Notes: a model not told the origin generated them from the letters alone. 64,000 nt of DNA from Dyadobacter sp. CY261 (GCF_021440085.1 NZ_JAKCPW010000001.1:1488001-1552000); one strand, 5' to 3'; counted from the stretch's first letter, positions 53,328 to 60,938 are shown. Translations and numbers: made by a program.

Positions 53328-53459
53328 AAAAGGGAGAATGGAGGATGGAGGAAAGGGAGGAAATAAAACTATTCCTATTCTTTCCTCCTTTTTCCTTTCT
53401 TAATCCTTCGTTCTTCCTTCCTCCCTTTCCCAATCTTCCCTTTCCTCCCTTTTTTAAAC
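53328..53459. repeat. Purine/pyrimidine inverted tract
   Basis: 53331-53372 is nearly all purine with GGAGGA and GGGAGG words; 53385-53457 is nearly all pyrimidine with TTCCTCC and CCTCCCTTT words. The two parts can pair in several registers. It separates the ATPase-fold gene from the last membrane gene and has the same inverted simple-sequence design as 22752-22962 and 32161-32234. Confidence 0.7.
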
Positions 53460-53960
53460 ATGACGCTATCACAATTCTTTGCCTCCGTTTCCGCAAATCC
53501 ATGGCCTGCGGTAGTTTACTTTTTGATATTGCCATTTGCTGCCTGGGTTGTCGGGATGGCCGCCCAGGGGAGTCGGGATGTTAAGTTCTGGAGTATCATT
53601 TATGCAATTCTAGTTTATGCGGTTTGCATTCCGGGCATCTTTGCCGTAACCCTTAATATTTATCTTTTCCTGTTCGAACGCCAGAGCATCTGGCAAGCCA
53701 ACCTCTTTTTGCAATATTTGCCCGTCATTTCGATGGTCATTACGCTCATGTTGATCAAGAGCAAGATTCCATTCTCGCTTATACCCGGTTTTGGGAAAAT
53801 CTCCGGATTTCTTACCTTAATTGCCGCACTCATCGGCACAATGTGGTTCTTTGACAGAATACACTTAGTAGCATTCACTTACGTTCCTTTTTCGATCATT
53901 TTAATCGGTTTTGTACTCACCCTGCTAGCCATCAGGTTTGCATGGAGCAAATTGTTCTGA
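53460..53960 (+). CDS. Hypothetical four-helix membrane protein
   Basis: 166 residues, mostly hydrophobic: helices near 16-36 (AVVYFLILPFAAWVVGMAA), 44-72 (WSIIYAILVYAVCIPGIFAVTLNIYLFLF in part), 83-101, 115-128 and 135-160, so four or five spans. A short conserved-looking loop SKIPFSLIPGFGKISG lies between the third and fourth. No family recognised. It follows the ASKHA gene after the purine/pyrimidine tract, and its last 19 bp overlap the start of the putative restriction nuclease gene, so those two are coupled in translation. Confidence 0.75.
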   Translation: MTLSQFFASVSANPWPAVVYFLILPFAAWVVGMAAQGSRDVKFWSIIYAILVYAVCIPGIFAVTLNIYLFLFERQSIWQANLFLQYLPVISMVITLMLIKSKIPFSLIPGFGKISGFLTLIAALIGTMWFFDRIHLVAFTYVPFSIILIGFVLTLLAIRFAWSKLF

Positions 53961-54604
53961 ACAACGGCACGTATATTCAAATCTCTGTCAGCGACGAGCA
54001 GAAGCTTTCTGCGCGTCGATTGGTCGATCACTCTATTTGCCATCATCAGATTTCTAATATTTGGGACAAAAACGAAGATCGACTTGCGCAGACACGCATG
54101 ATGCGCTTCACAGGAACGCTTGGCGAGATTGTCTTCGCTGATTGCTACCACCTGCCGCGACCAACCCGTTCTTTCGGTGCCACCGAAGGCCAGGACTGGG
54201 GTCAGGATTTTCTCGTCAAATCAGAAACAGAGGATTTCGCCGTGGACATTAAATCCATGAAACGGAAATCGGGCATTCTTCATCGCGGGTACGTTTTAAA
54301 TATCCCCTCTTCTCAGTTGCACAAGCCCGGCTCCAAAACCTCACTTTACTTCTGCATATCCTTTCACCAATCCGAAACAGACGGTACTATTGCCTCACTG
54401 CTCGGTTTTATTGATAGGCAGGCATTGCAGAACGGCGTACTGGGTACGCTGTTCCCTGCGGGAACGAGTCGCAAACGGGCTGACGGCAGTACATTTAGAT
54501 TCAACGAGTCCACGTATGAAGTGTTATTTTCAGATATTATTCCGCCTGTGATAACCAAATCCCTCCGTAGGATAAAAGGATTCCGAGTATGCAAATTGAA
54601 ATGA
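53942..54604 (+). CDS. Putative PD-(D/E)XK restriction endonuclease-like protein
   Basis: 220 residues, no signal or membrane segment. Residues 58-104 hold a plausible PD-(D/E)XK core: GTLGEIVFADCYH with E62, then GQDWGQDFLVK with D89, then FAVDIKSMKRKS with D102-x-K104. The following basic helix-strand region (YVLNIPSSQLHKPG, LYFCISFH) and the basic C-terminus (KSLRRIKGFRVCKLK) would suit DNA contact. An adenine methyltransferase lies 760 bp downstream on the same strand, so a type II restriction enzyme is the natural reading, but the family is not one I can name. Its start overlaps the preceding membrane gene by 19 bp. Confidence 0.62.
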   Translation: MEQIVLNNGTYIQISVSDEQKLSARRLVDHSICHHQISNIWDKNEDRLAQTRMMRFTGTLGEIVFADCYHLPRPTRSFGATEGQDWGQDFLVKSETEDFAVDIKSMKRKSGILHRGYVLNIPSSQLHKPGSKTSLYFCISFHQSETDGTIASLLGFIDRQALQNGVLGTLFPAGTSRKRADGSTFRFNESTYEVLFSDIIPPVITKSLRRIKGFRVCKLK

Positions 54605-54609
54605 ATAGT

Positions 54610-54626
54610 TTGGTTTATTAAACCAA
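54610..54626. promoter_or_regulatory. Operator-like palindrome of the PIN toxin-antitoxin module
   Basis: TTGGTTTA-T-TAAACCAA is a perfect 8-bp inverted repeat with one central base, 15 bp upstream of the antitoxin ATG and 6 bp after the nuclease stop. This is the usual place for a toxin-antitoxin autoregulation site. Confidence 0.6.
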
Positions 54627-54641
54627 TTACGCTCGTCAACA

Positions 54642-54941
54642 ATGAAAAAACGCAAAAATTTTACCCAAGCAACCGTCGCCTCTGTTAGCAAAGGTGATGT
54701 ACACCTAGCAAAACAATATCCTGAATCAGAAGAGAGGCAACCCATTGGCTTTGAGGACTTCAAGGCAACCTATTATAAGACTGAGCTTACCGAAAAGGAA
54801 GAATTTCGGAATTCCCTCCCATTTCTCCTTATGGGATGCGCCTCAGGGCCGATGAGTAATCTAACTGATCACGAAATCAAACAAATGATGGCCGCCGACA
54901 TGTCTGGCTCACGAGGATTTTTCTTGATACCAATGGATTAA
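54642..54941 (+). CDS. Putative antitoxin of a PIN-domain toxin
   Basis: 99 residues as read. It has a basic N-terminus (MKKRKNFTQATVASVSKG), then a polar region and the block ELTEKEEFRNSLPFLLMGCASGPMSNLTDHEIKQMMAADMSG (in part) that resembles the C-terminal toxin-binding part of small antitoxins paired with PIN toxins in Bacteroidota; this is from memory, not a search. The final residues RGFFLIPMD lie in the frame that, with one extra T at 54918-54922, would continue straight into the PIN domain as RGFFLDTNGLIDH. So the true C-terminus is uncertain. A 17-bp palindrome precedes the gene. Confidence 0.6.
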   Translation: MKKRKNFTQATVASVSKGDVHLAKQYPESEERQPIGFEDFKATYYKTELTEKEEFRNSLPFLLMGCASGPMSNLTDHEIKQMMAADMSGSRGFFLIPMD

Positions 54942-55356
54942 TCGATCACGCCCTGGAACGTCACACCGGTCAACCGGTCGAAGTCGCTACATTCTCTATA
55001 AAGCTCGAAAAGATCAGATTCCGGTTTTCATTTCACCCGGTTCATTATATACTTTTGTATATATTATGAATAAAAATGGAATTCGGGGAAAAGCACTTTG
55101 TGCCAAATTGGAGGCCTATCTTTCGTTTTTAAATGTTTCCATGTCGGACAAAGTGGTGTTTACAAAGGGCTTAGCTGCCGGCTTTAGGGATATGGAGGAT
55201 GCTTTTCAATATGCAAGCGCAGTTGAGGAGCATTGTGATTATCTTATCACTTCCAACGTGGCAGATTTTGCACCGTTTTCCAAAGACATCCGGATTTTAA
55301 CGCCGGCACAATTCGTGATTAAAACACTACACAAAAAACCCGGCATCGATTTCTGA
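54900..55356 (+). pseudogene. PIN-domain toxin (VapC-like, PIN_3 type), split by two frameshifts
   Basis: Three reading frames join into one PIN domain. Frame of the ATG at 54900 gives MSGSRGFF; the next frame gives LDTNGLIDHALERHTGQPVE and ends VATFSIKLEK near 55012; the third gives DQIPVFISPGSLYTFVYIMN and continues to 55356 with FRDMEDAFQYASAVEEHCDY, LITSNVADF and ILTPAQF. The PIN acids (DTN, EDA, SN-x-x-DF) are all kept. Each shift sits at a homopolymer: T5 at 54918-54922 and A4 at 55008-55011, each one base short. Either the toxin is decayed, or the assembly lost two bases. PIN toxins cut RNA. Confidence 0.72.
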
Positions 55357-55360
55357 CCTA

Positions 55361-56842
55361 ATGGCTTCACAAACACGCACGTATGCGCGCAAAAAATTAC
55401 TGGGCCAGGTTTATACTCCCGTTCATATTGTTGATAAAATACTGACTCATTGCGGGTTTTATGAGGCCGATCTGCTAGGCAAAAAGATCCTCGACCCTGC
55501 CTGCGGCGATGGCCGTTTTCTGATTCCAATGGCTGAATTTATGATCCGGAATACGCCTGCGGACCAACTGGTCGACAAACTGCAGCAATTGCAAGGCTGG
55601 GATATTGATCAGGCAGCACTGCTCCAATGCCGCGAAAACCTGGATGCGCTCGTAACTCCTTTAGGCATTTCAGTAAACTGGAATTTACGAAGATGTGATG
55701 CGCTGAAACAATGGCGTTCAAGGGAAAAATTCGACATGATCGTCGGAAACCCGCCTTACATCCGCATTCAGCACTTGCCGGAAGCGCAACGAAAATATGT
55801 GCAGAATCACTACTCTTTTTGCAGCACGGGATCTACCGATGCATTTATCGCATTTTTCCAGTTAGCAACTAAGCTATTAGCAAGTGATGGAATATGTGGA
55901 ATGATAACACCCAACTCCTATCTGGTGTCCGAATCGGCTGCGCCTTTGCGAAAGTATTTTAGTAAAAACCGATATTTGAAACAGATCACCAATTACCGTA
56001 ACATCCCGGTTTTTGGAGCTACCTCGACCTATCCGGCTATTACAATTTTCGGTGGCAAACCGCGCGATAGCTTCCGCTTCGAGCATTGTATCAACAACCG
56101 TTTTGAGTATGAGGGACGCGACATTCCACAATTTGAATTAAAAGATGATGTGCCATGGCAGCTTTCCGTCCAGGCTCAGGTAGCGCAGAATGGCCGACGG
56201 CTGGGTGACATTTGCAAAATATCAGTCGGACTTACTACGCTGGCTGACGGCTGTTACCTGTTTAACATTATCAGCGAAAAGAATGGCGTAGTTTATGCGA
56301 AAAGCAAGAACGGTTTTTTTGCCCACCTCGAAAAATCCCTTTTAAAGCCCATCATCAAAGGCTCAAAACTTAAAAGCGCCAACGATGCAGTAACGGAGTA
56401 TATATTGTTTCCTTACCAAAAGGATGAGTCTGACAAACAGAGGATTATCCCGGAGGAAACGTTGAAAACCGAATTTCCGCAAACATATTCCTATTTTCTT
56501 AAAGTAAAATCAGAGCTGGATCGTCGTGATAATGGGAAACCCAACGCCGTGGCATGGTATGCATTCGGGCGGGCGCAGGGGCTGGACAATGCATTTGGTA
56601 AAAAGATTATCTTTTCCCCAATGAACCGTAAGCCCAATTTCATTTTGTACGAAAACCTGGATGTGACGGTTTATTCAGGTTATTTTATTAAATATGATGG
56701 TGATTATCAAACGCTTCTGGAACAGCTCAATTCGCAGCGTATGGCCGACTTTGTGGCTATTGCGGGCAGGGACTTCCAGGGCGGGTACAAAGGCTACAAC
56801 AAAAAGGTAATCGAGAATTTTATTGTCACCAATCACTCCTGA
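55361..56842 (+). CDS. N6-adenine DNA methyltransferase (TaqI/Eco57I-like)
   Basis: 493 residues. The SAM site is LDPACGDGRFL (44-54) and the catalytic motif IVGNPPYIRI with NPPY at 130-133, so it methylates adenine N6. The order motif I then NPPY fits the gamma class. Residues 20-240 are the catalytic domain; 250-490 resemble the TaqI-like C-terminal specificity domain (for example FQGGYKGYNKKVIENF near the end). It likely protects host DNA against the nuclease gene at 53942, although a toxin-antitoxin pair lies between them. It starts 4 bp after the PIN fragment and is followed by DinB after 2 bp. Confidence 0.87.
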   Translation: MASQTRTYARKKLLGQVYTPVHIVDKILTHCGFYEADLLGKKILDPACGDGRFLIPMAEFMIRNTPADQLVDKLQQLQGWDIDQAALLQCRENLDALVTPLGISVNWNLRRCDALKQWRSREKFDMIVGNPPYIRIQHLPEAQRKYVQNHYSFCSTGSTDAFIAFFQLATKLLASDGICGMITPNSYLVSESAAPLRKYFSKNRYLKQITNYRNIPVFGATSTYPAITIFGGKPRDSFRFEHCINNRFEYEGRDIPQFELKDDVPWQLSVQAQVAQNGRRLGDICKISVGLTTLADGCYLFNIISEKNGVVYAKSKNGFFAHLEKSLLKPIIKGSKLKSANDAVTEYILFPYQKDESDKQRIIPEETLKTEFPQTYSYFLKVKSELDRRDNGKPNAVAWYAFGRAQGLDNAFGKKIIFSPMNRKPNFILYENLDVTVYSGYFIKYDGDYQTLLEQLNSQRMADFVAIAGRDFQGGYKGYNKKVIENFIVTNHS

Positions 56843-56844
56843 AT

Positions 56845-57291
56845 ATGAATATCACTGCCGCCGCCGACCGCCTGACCTGGCTTTGCCAGCACATGCCCGC
56901 CCTCATAGAAGCAATTCCTGAACAAGAACTCGAAGGCAAGCCAGCACCCGAAAAATGGAGCAAGAAAGAAATTCTAGGGCATTTAATCGACAGTGCGGCG
57001 AATAACCATCAGCGGTTTATCAGGATCCAGGCCGAACATGAGCCTGTGATTTTTTATAACCAGAACGATTGGGTCGCAATGAGCCGGCATAATGATATGG
57101 AAGCCGCACAAATGATCGCGACGTGGAAGCACTATAACCTGCATCTGGTAGCCGTTGCCAGGGCAATCCCGGCAGAAAACCTGTACCGCAATGGCCTCGG
57201 AAGAGATGGCCAACCGCATACGTTGAAATGGTATTTTGACGACTACATCGACCATATGGAGCATCATCTTCAGCAAATAGTCGCATATTAA
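56845..57291 (+). CDS. DinB family protein
   Basis: 148 residues forming the DinB/YfiT four-helix bundle: KPAPEKWSKKEILGHLIDSAANNHQRF (in part) with the first metal His in GHLIDS, then the middle helices, and YFDDYIDHMEHHLQQIV with the C-terminal H-x3-H pair. These three histidines bind a divalent metal in the family. Members include thiol-dependent transferases and stress proteins of unknown activity. It begins 2 bp after the methyltransferase stop and so probably shares the transcript; whether it contributes to restriction is not known. Confidence 0.88.
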   Translation: MNITAAADRLTWLCQHMPALIEAIPEQELEGKPAPEKWSKKEILGHLIDSAANNHQRFIRIQAEHEPVIFYNQNDWVAMSRHNDMEAAQMIATWKHYNLHLVAVARAIPAENLYRNGLGRDGQPHTLKWYFDDYIDHMEHHLQQIVAY

Positions 57292-57330
57292 TGAGCCTGA
57301 TTGCAAATATTTATATTAGCAAGCGCATAA

Positions 57331-57350
57331 ATAAACGAACGTTCATTTAT
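57331..57350. promoter_or_regulatory. TetR operator
   Basis: ATAAACGAAC-GTTCATTTAT is a 20-bp palindrome with 9 of 10 pairs matched, 29 bp upstream of the TetR start. Family behaviour suggests autorepression of the tetR-HMA-MFS operon. Confidence 0.7.
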
Positions 57351-57379
57351 ATTCGCGCTATGAAAACAGGCGTGATACA

Positions 57380-57967
57380 TTGAGAACCAGGGACGCCAAC
57401 AAGGAGGCGCTAATACGCGAAAAGGCTATTGAACTGATCGTAAACCACGGTTTCGATGGATTGAGCATGCACAAACTGGCAAAGGCAGCCGGTGTTTCGG
57501 TGGCAACGATTTACATTTATTTCAAGGATCGCGAAGACCTGATCCAACAAGTTTACACCGACGAATCGCGCAAAATGACAGAAGCTACATTATTAAATTT
57601 CGACCCGGATGCGCATTTTGACGACGGTTTGAAACAGCAATGGATCAATCGAATGACGTATTGCCTCGAAAACCCGTACAGCATGACGTTTATGGAGCAG
57701 GTAAAGCACTCGCCACTCGTCGAGCGCGCGACCGTGGATACGCGGTTTTTACAGGCAATGCAACGATTTGTTCACAATGCGATCGATCGGAAGGAAATCG
57801 TTCCTCTACCCGTCGAAATCTATTGGTCAATCGCCTTTGCGCCGCTTTATCAGCTCGTCAAATTCCATATCGCGGGCAAAAGTATGCCGGGGCGCCCTCC
57901 ATTCATTTTTGATGAAGAGAAAATCAATCTTACACTCGGATTGGTCCTCAAAGCATTAAAACCTTGA
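57380..57967 (+). CDS. TetR/AcrR family transcriptional regulator
   Basis: 195 residues from a TTG start at 57380, the only start giving the usual N-terminus (MRTRDANKEALIREKAIELI); no ATG lies in frame upstream. The helix-turn-helix is GFDGLSMHKLAKAAGVSVATIYIYFKDREDLI (residues 24-55, in part). The C-terminal ligand domain is helical and has no marked motif. A near-perfect 20-bp palindrome lies just upstream. The two following genes, a small HMA-like protein and an MFS pump, are 39 and 19 bp apart and are the likely targets, as in drug-responsive TetR-pump operons. Confidence 0.9.
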   Translation: MRTRDANKEALIREKAIELIVNHGFDGLSMHKLAKAAGVSVATIYIYFKDREDLIQQVYTDESRKMTEATLLNFDPDAHFDDGLKQQWINRMTYCLENPYSMTFMEQVKHSPLVERATVDTRFLQAMQRFVHNAIDRKEIVPLPVEIYWSIAFAPLYQLVKFHIAGKSMPGRPPFIFDEEKINLTLGLVLKALKP

Positions 57968-58006
57968 CAAAAAGCTGAAACTGGTCCACATCCTAATTTG
58001 TTTGCA

Positions 58007-58246
58007 ATGAACGACGATAAAATCACCGACGCGTTTGTAATGGTTTTTAAGACTACTATAAACAGCCCAAGACATGTCAAATCGATCGCCGCAACGCTGG
58101 ATGGTTGTCCTGAAATCCTCAAATGGAATGTCGACCTGGGTGATATCGATAAAGTGCTGCGGATCGAAGCCACACACGCGCAATGCGAACCTGTGATCGA
58201 GATGGTCACGCGCGCAGGTTACGCATGCGAAGAGTTAACCGACTAA
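58007..58246 (+). CDS. Small HMA-like (ferredoxin-fold) protein without metal cysteines
   Basis: 79 residues from the ATG at 58007; a TTG nine bases earlier is less likely. Sequence FVMVFKTTINSPRHVKSIAATLDGCPEILKWNVDLGDIDKVLRIEA (in part) followed by PVIEMVTRAGYACEEL has the beta-alpha-beta-beta-alpha-beta rhythm of heavy-metal-associated domains. The CxxC metal loop is replaced by TINSPRHV, so Cu or Zn binding in the usual way is unlikely. The three cysteines are scattered. It sits between a TetR regulator and an MFS transporter and is probably co-expressed with them. Role unknown. Confidence 0.7.
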   Translation: MNDDKITDAFVMVFKTTINSPRHVKSIAATLDGCPEILKWNVDLGDIDKVLRIEATHAQCEPVIEMVTRAGYACEELTD

Positions 58247-58265
58247 ACTTTCAAAATCAAACTCT

Positions 58266-59525
58266 ATGTCCGAAACCAAACCCACATTTACCGGCTATGA
58301 AAAATTCATCATAGCACTTTTAGCCACTTTGCAGTTTACCGTAGTGCTCGATTTCATGGTCCTTTCACCATTGGGTTACATCCTGCTCGATAAACTTTCG
58401 ATTACCACCAGCCAGTTCGGCCTGGTCGTATCAGCGTATGCATTCAGCGCAGGTGCCTCAGGGCTGCTCACTGCCGGCTTTGCCGACAAATTCGACCGTA
58501 AGAAGTTGCTGCTTTTCTTTTACGTCGGATTCCTTCTCGGCACCCTTTTCTGCGGTATCGCTCCTACTTATCACCTGCTACTTGCGGCCCGCGTGTTCAC
58601 AGGCATTTTCGGCGGCGTGATCGGCTCCATCAGCTTTGCCATTATTACCGATCTGTTCGCGATCGATGTTCGTGGCCGTGTAATGGGTTTTGTACAAATG
58701 GCATTTGCCAGTAGCCAGGTATTAGGAATCCCTATCGGGTTATTTCTGGCAAACAAATTCAACTGGCATGCGCCGTTTCTGATGATCGTCGGGTTGGGAC
58801 TGATCGTCGGAGTTTTGATTGCGACCAAGTTGAAACCGATCAATGCGCATTTGAAAATGCAGCAACAAGGCAATGCATTTCAGCACCTGGGCAAAACGCT
58901 TTCCCGGCCGGATTACCTGCAGGGCTTCGCGGCCACGGCGCTGCTTGCGACGGGTGGTTTTATGCTCATGCCATTCGGTACCGCTTTTGGTGTTCACAAC
59001 CTTGGCATTGCCGAAGCGTCACTGCCGACCTTATACATGGTGACGGGCATTTCGATGCTCGTCTTTAGCCCGATGATCGGAAAACTCAGTGACAAAACCG
59101 GCAAGTACAAAGTGTTTTTGATGGGCTCCGCGATTACCTGCGTGATGACGCTCATTTATTGCAACCTCAGCGTGACGCCGCTTTGGATTATCATCTGCCT
59201 GAACGTCCTGCTGTTTGTTGGGATCACCGGCCGTATGATCTCCGCTTCGGCATTAATGACCGCCGTTCCCGACCCTCAGGACCGTGGCGCCTACATGGGC
59301 ATTAATTCGTCTATCCAGCAGTTCGCCGGCGGACTTGCGTCACTTTTAGCAGGATTTATTGTGTCGGAAACGAGCACAGGATTCATTGAAAACTATCCCC
59401 TGCTTGGCGACGTGGTGGTGTTTGCGGTGATCATCACTGCGCTGCTGATGTACCGCATTCATAAATATGTTTCCATTAAATTGGCGGCGGTAGCGCCGGC
59501 CAATGCGCCAAATCCTGCGGTGTAG
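58266..59525 (+). CDS. MFS transporter (DHA1-like)
   Basis: 419 residues with twelve predicted helices. The N-half contains VVLDFMVLSPLGYILLDKLSITTSQFGLVVSAYAFSAG (in part), GFADKFDRKKLLLFF as the loop 2-3 signature, and RVFTGIFGGVIGSISFAIITDLF (in part); the C-half has GKLSDKTGKYKVFL. The acidic D in TM1 (VLDFM) is a feature of drug/H+ antiporters. It ends the TetR-controlled operon, and export of a toxic or signalling compound is the simplest role (inference). A repeat element follows its stop. Confidence 0.88.
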   Translation: MSETKPTFTGYEKFIIALLATLQFTVVLDFMVLSPLGYILLDKLSITTSQFGLVVSAYAFSAGASGLLTAGFADKFDRKKLLLFFYVGFLLGTLFCGIAPTYHLLLAARVFTGIFGGVIGSISFAIITDLFAIDVRGRVMGFVQMAFASSQVLGIPIGLFLANKFNWHAPFLMIVGLGLIVGVLIATKLKPINAHLKMQQQGNAFQHLGKTLSRPDYLQGFAATALLATGGFMLMPFGTAFGVHNLGIAEASLPTLYMVTGISMLVFSPMIGKLSDKTGKYKVFLMGSAITCVMTLIYCNLSVTPLWIIICLNVLLFVGITGRMISASALMTAVPDPQDRGAYMGINSSIQQFAGGLASLLAGFIVSETSTGFIENYPLLGDVVVFAVIITALLMYRIHKYVSIKLAAVAPANAPNPAV

Positions 59526-59546
59526 CGCTTTCTCCCATTCACTAAT

Positions 59547-59622
59547 GTTACCCTGAGCGAAGCGAAGTGCATCGTGCGTGATGCACTTCGACCGCCGGGC
59601 GGCCCTGTGCGCTCAGGGCGAC
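59547..59622. repeat. Dispersed CCCTGAGCG repeat with inner hairpin
   Basis: GTTACCCTGAGCG at 59547-59559 and CGCTCAGGGCGAC at 59610-59622 are inverted copies; inside, CGAAGTGCATC (59563-59573) pairs perfectly with GATGCACTTCG (59580-59590). It is related to the element at 24053-24147. Confidence 0.7.
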
Positions 59623-59859
59623 AAGCATTTGACAGCAGGTTAGCGACCTTTTCAGTATACTCATTATCAATTTATTACAAAATAATTGAAAAAAATTCTT
59701 TTAATACTTTCTATTCATTTAAAATGATCGATACATTTACATCGACAAAAACTTTTATCGCTTTTTATTTGGAAGGATTAGGGTTAAAAATATTTTACGT
59801 TTATTTACATGACTGACATGGAATAAACTATTAACTTTTTATACTTATAATACTTTTAA
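59623..59859. other. AT-rich region upstream of parA
   Basis: 237 bp, very AT-rich, no coding content. It contains the small dyad CGATACATTTACATCG near 59730. This could be a promoter or a partner-binding site of the ParA module, but no repeated iteron or parS-like array is seen. Confidence 0.4.
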
Positions 59860-60624
59860 ATGAAAATCATCAGTATTGTCAACAACAAAGGTGGTGTGGG
59901 AAAGACTACATCTGCCCAGAGTATTGCTGCCGGTCTCAGCAAATTTGCCAATGCACGTGTGTTGGTAATCGATCTGGATGCGCAGGCAAGTCTTACCAAA
60001 AGTTTCGGCATTCACCATGCCGGGCTTAAAAAAGACAGCGGCTCGTTCATCACCGGCGAATACGAATTTGATGAGATCGTCAAGCGTGTTGGAGACATTG
60101 ATGTTTTGCCCGGATCGGCCGAAATGATTCACCGGGAAGACACGATTAAGTCGGCGCCCGTGTTTCCTTTCAACCTGAAAATTGCATTGGAAAAAGTAAG
60201 GGACCGTTACGATTTCGTGATCATCGACTGCCCTCCTGCCCTATATGGGAATACGAGGCTGGCGCTCGTTTCGTGCCATCAGTATTACGTTCCTTTGCAG
60301 GCAGAGTTTTTAAGCTACGAGGGTCTTCGAAACTTTCTGGTGTATTCGGCCGAGATCAAAAAGATCAGCCCTAGTACCAACCTCGGCGGGGTGTTCGCAA
60401 CGCGTTATAACCCGAAGATCCGGAAGAAGATCAGCCACGAACTGATCATGGCAACACGGGAGCAGCTCGGTGAGGTTTTTATGGAATCTTACATTCGCGA
60501 CAACATCGCATTGTCGGAAGCACAGGCCAACGGGACTACGATTTTTGATTATGCACCGAACAGTAATGGAGCAGAAGATTATTATAAGTTGACAAAAGAA
60601 ATACTGGAACGAATAAATAACTGA
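59860..60624 (+). CDS. ParA/Soj family ATPase
   Basis: 254 residues. The deviant Walker A motif KGGVGKTT (10-17) follows MKIISIVNN; Walker A' is LVIDLDAQASLTKSFG; the Walker B region is YDFVIIDCPPAL. These place it in the ParA/MinD group, which forms ATP-dependent dimers on DNA or membranes to position plasmids, chromosomes or protein complexes. No N-terminal DNA-binding extension, so it is the small Soj/type Ib kind. No rep gene adjoins, so this is not clearly a plasmid remnant. A small partner gene follows after 5 bp. Confidence 0.9.
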   Translation: MKIISIVNNKGGVGKTTSAQSIAAGLSKFANARVLVIDLDAQASLTKSFGIHHAGLKKDSGSFITGEYEFDEIVKRVGDIDVLPGSAEMIHREDTIKSAPVFPFNLKIALEKVRDRYDFVIIDCPPALYGNTRLALVSCHQYYVPLQAEFLSYEGLRNFLVYSAEIKKISPSTNLGGVFATRYNPKIRKKISHELIMATREQLGEVFMESYIRDNIALSEAQANGTTIFDYAPNSNGAEDYYKLTKEILERINN

Positions 60625-60629
60625 CACTT

Positions 60630-60938
60630 ATGGCAAAGGAAAGGAAGTTTGATTTTGCACCCCTACCCCTTCCCGAGGTTCAACAGGAAGATGAGCCCGT
60701 AGTAGCCCAGACAACTGCCGAAGTCGTGGACGGTGCTCCCACCAAAGTCACCTTCGATTGTGATTTCGTGCTAATGGAGAACATGAAGGATTACGGCTAC
60801 TGGGAAGGTCTGACACAGAAGGACATCATCATCGAATCCTTAAAGCTGTATTTCCAGGACAAAGAAATCCGTCCCCGCCCCGATAAGATTCGCAACCGCA
60901 CGAAAGTGGGCCGAAAACCCAAATCGGCATTGGTTTAA
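60630..60938 (+). CDS. Small ParA-partner protein, putative
   Basis: 102 residues. N-terminal basic-acidic tail (MAKERKFDFAPLPLPEVQQEDEP) with proline spacing, a central strand-helix part (TKVTFDCDFVLMENMKDYGYWEGLTQKDIIIESLKLYFQD in part) that looks like a ribbon-helix-helix-like domain, and a basic C-terminus (RPDKIRNRTKVGRKPK). ParA activation by an N-terminal Lys/Arg segment of the partner is general for the family, and MAKERKFDF would suit that. No ParB domain of the classical type is visible. Its stop codon lies in a 21-bp perfect hairpin. Confidence 0.72.
   Translation: MAKERKFDFAPLPLPEVQQEDEPVVAQTTAEVVDGAPTKVTFDCDFVLMENMKDYGYWEGLTQKDIIIESLKLYFQDKEIRPRPDKIRNRTKVGRKPKSALV

Noticed and set aside
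55066..55356. Stand-alone 96-residue gene starting MNKNGIRGK
   Set aside because: It is the C-terminal part of the PIN domain; the preceding frames supply the DTN motif and the middle strands.
57360..57383. ATG at 57360 as start of the TetR gene
   Set aside because: It is out of frame with the TetR domain and stops after seven codons; the TTG at 57380 is in frame.
59623..59859. Replication origin or parS region next to parA
   Set aside because: No iterons, DnaA-box cluster or repeated parS sites; only an AT-rich stretch with one small dyad.
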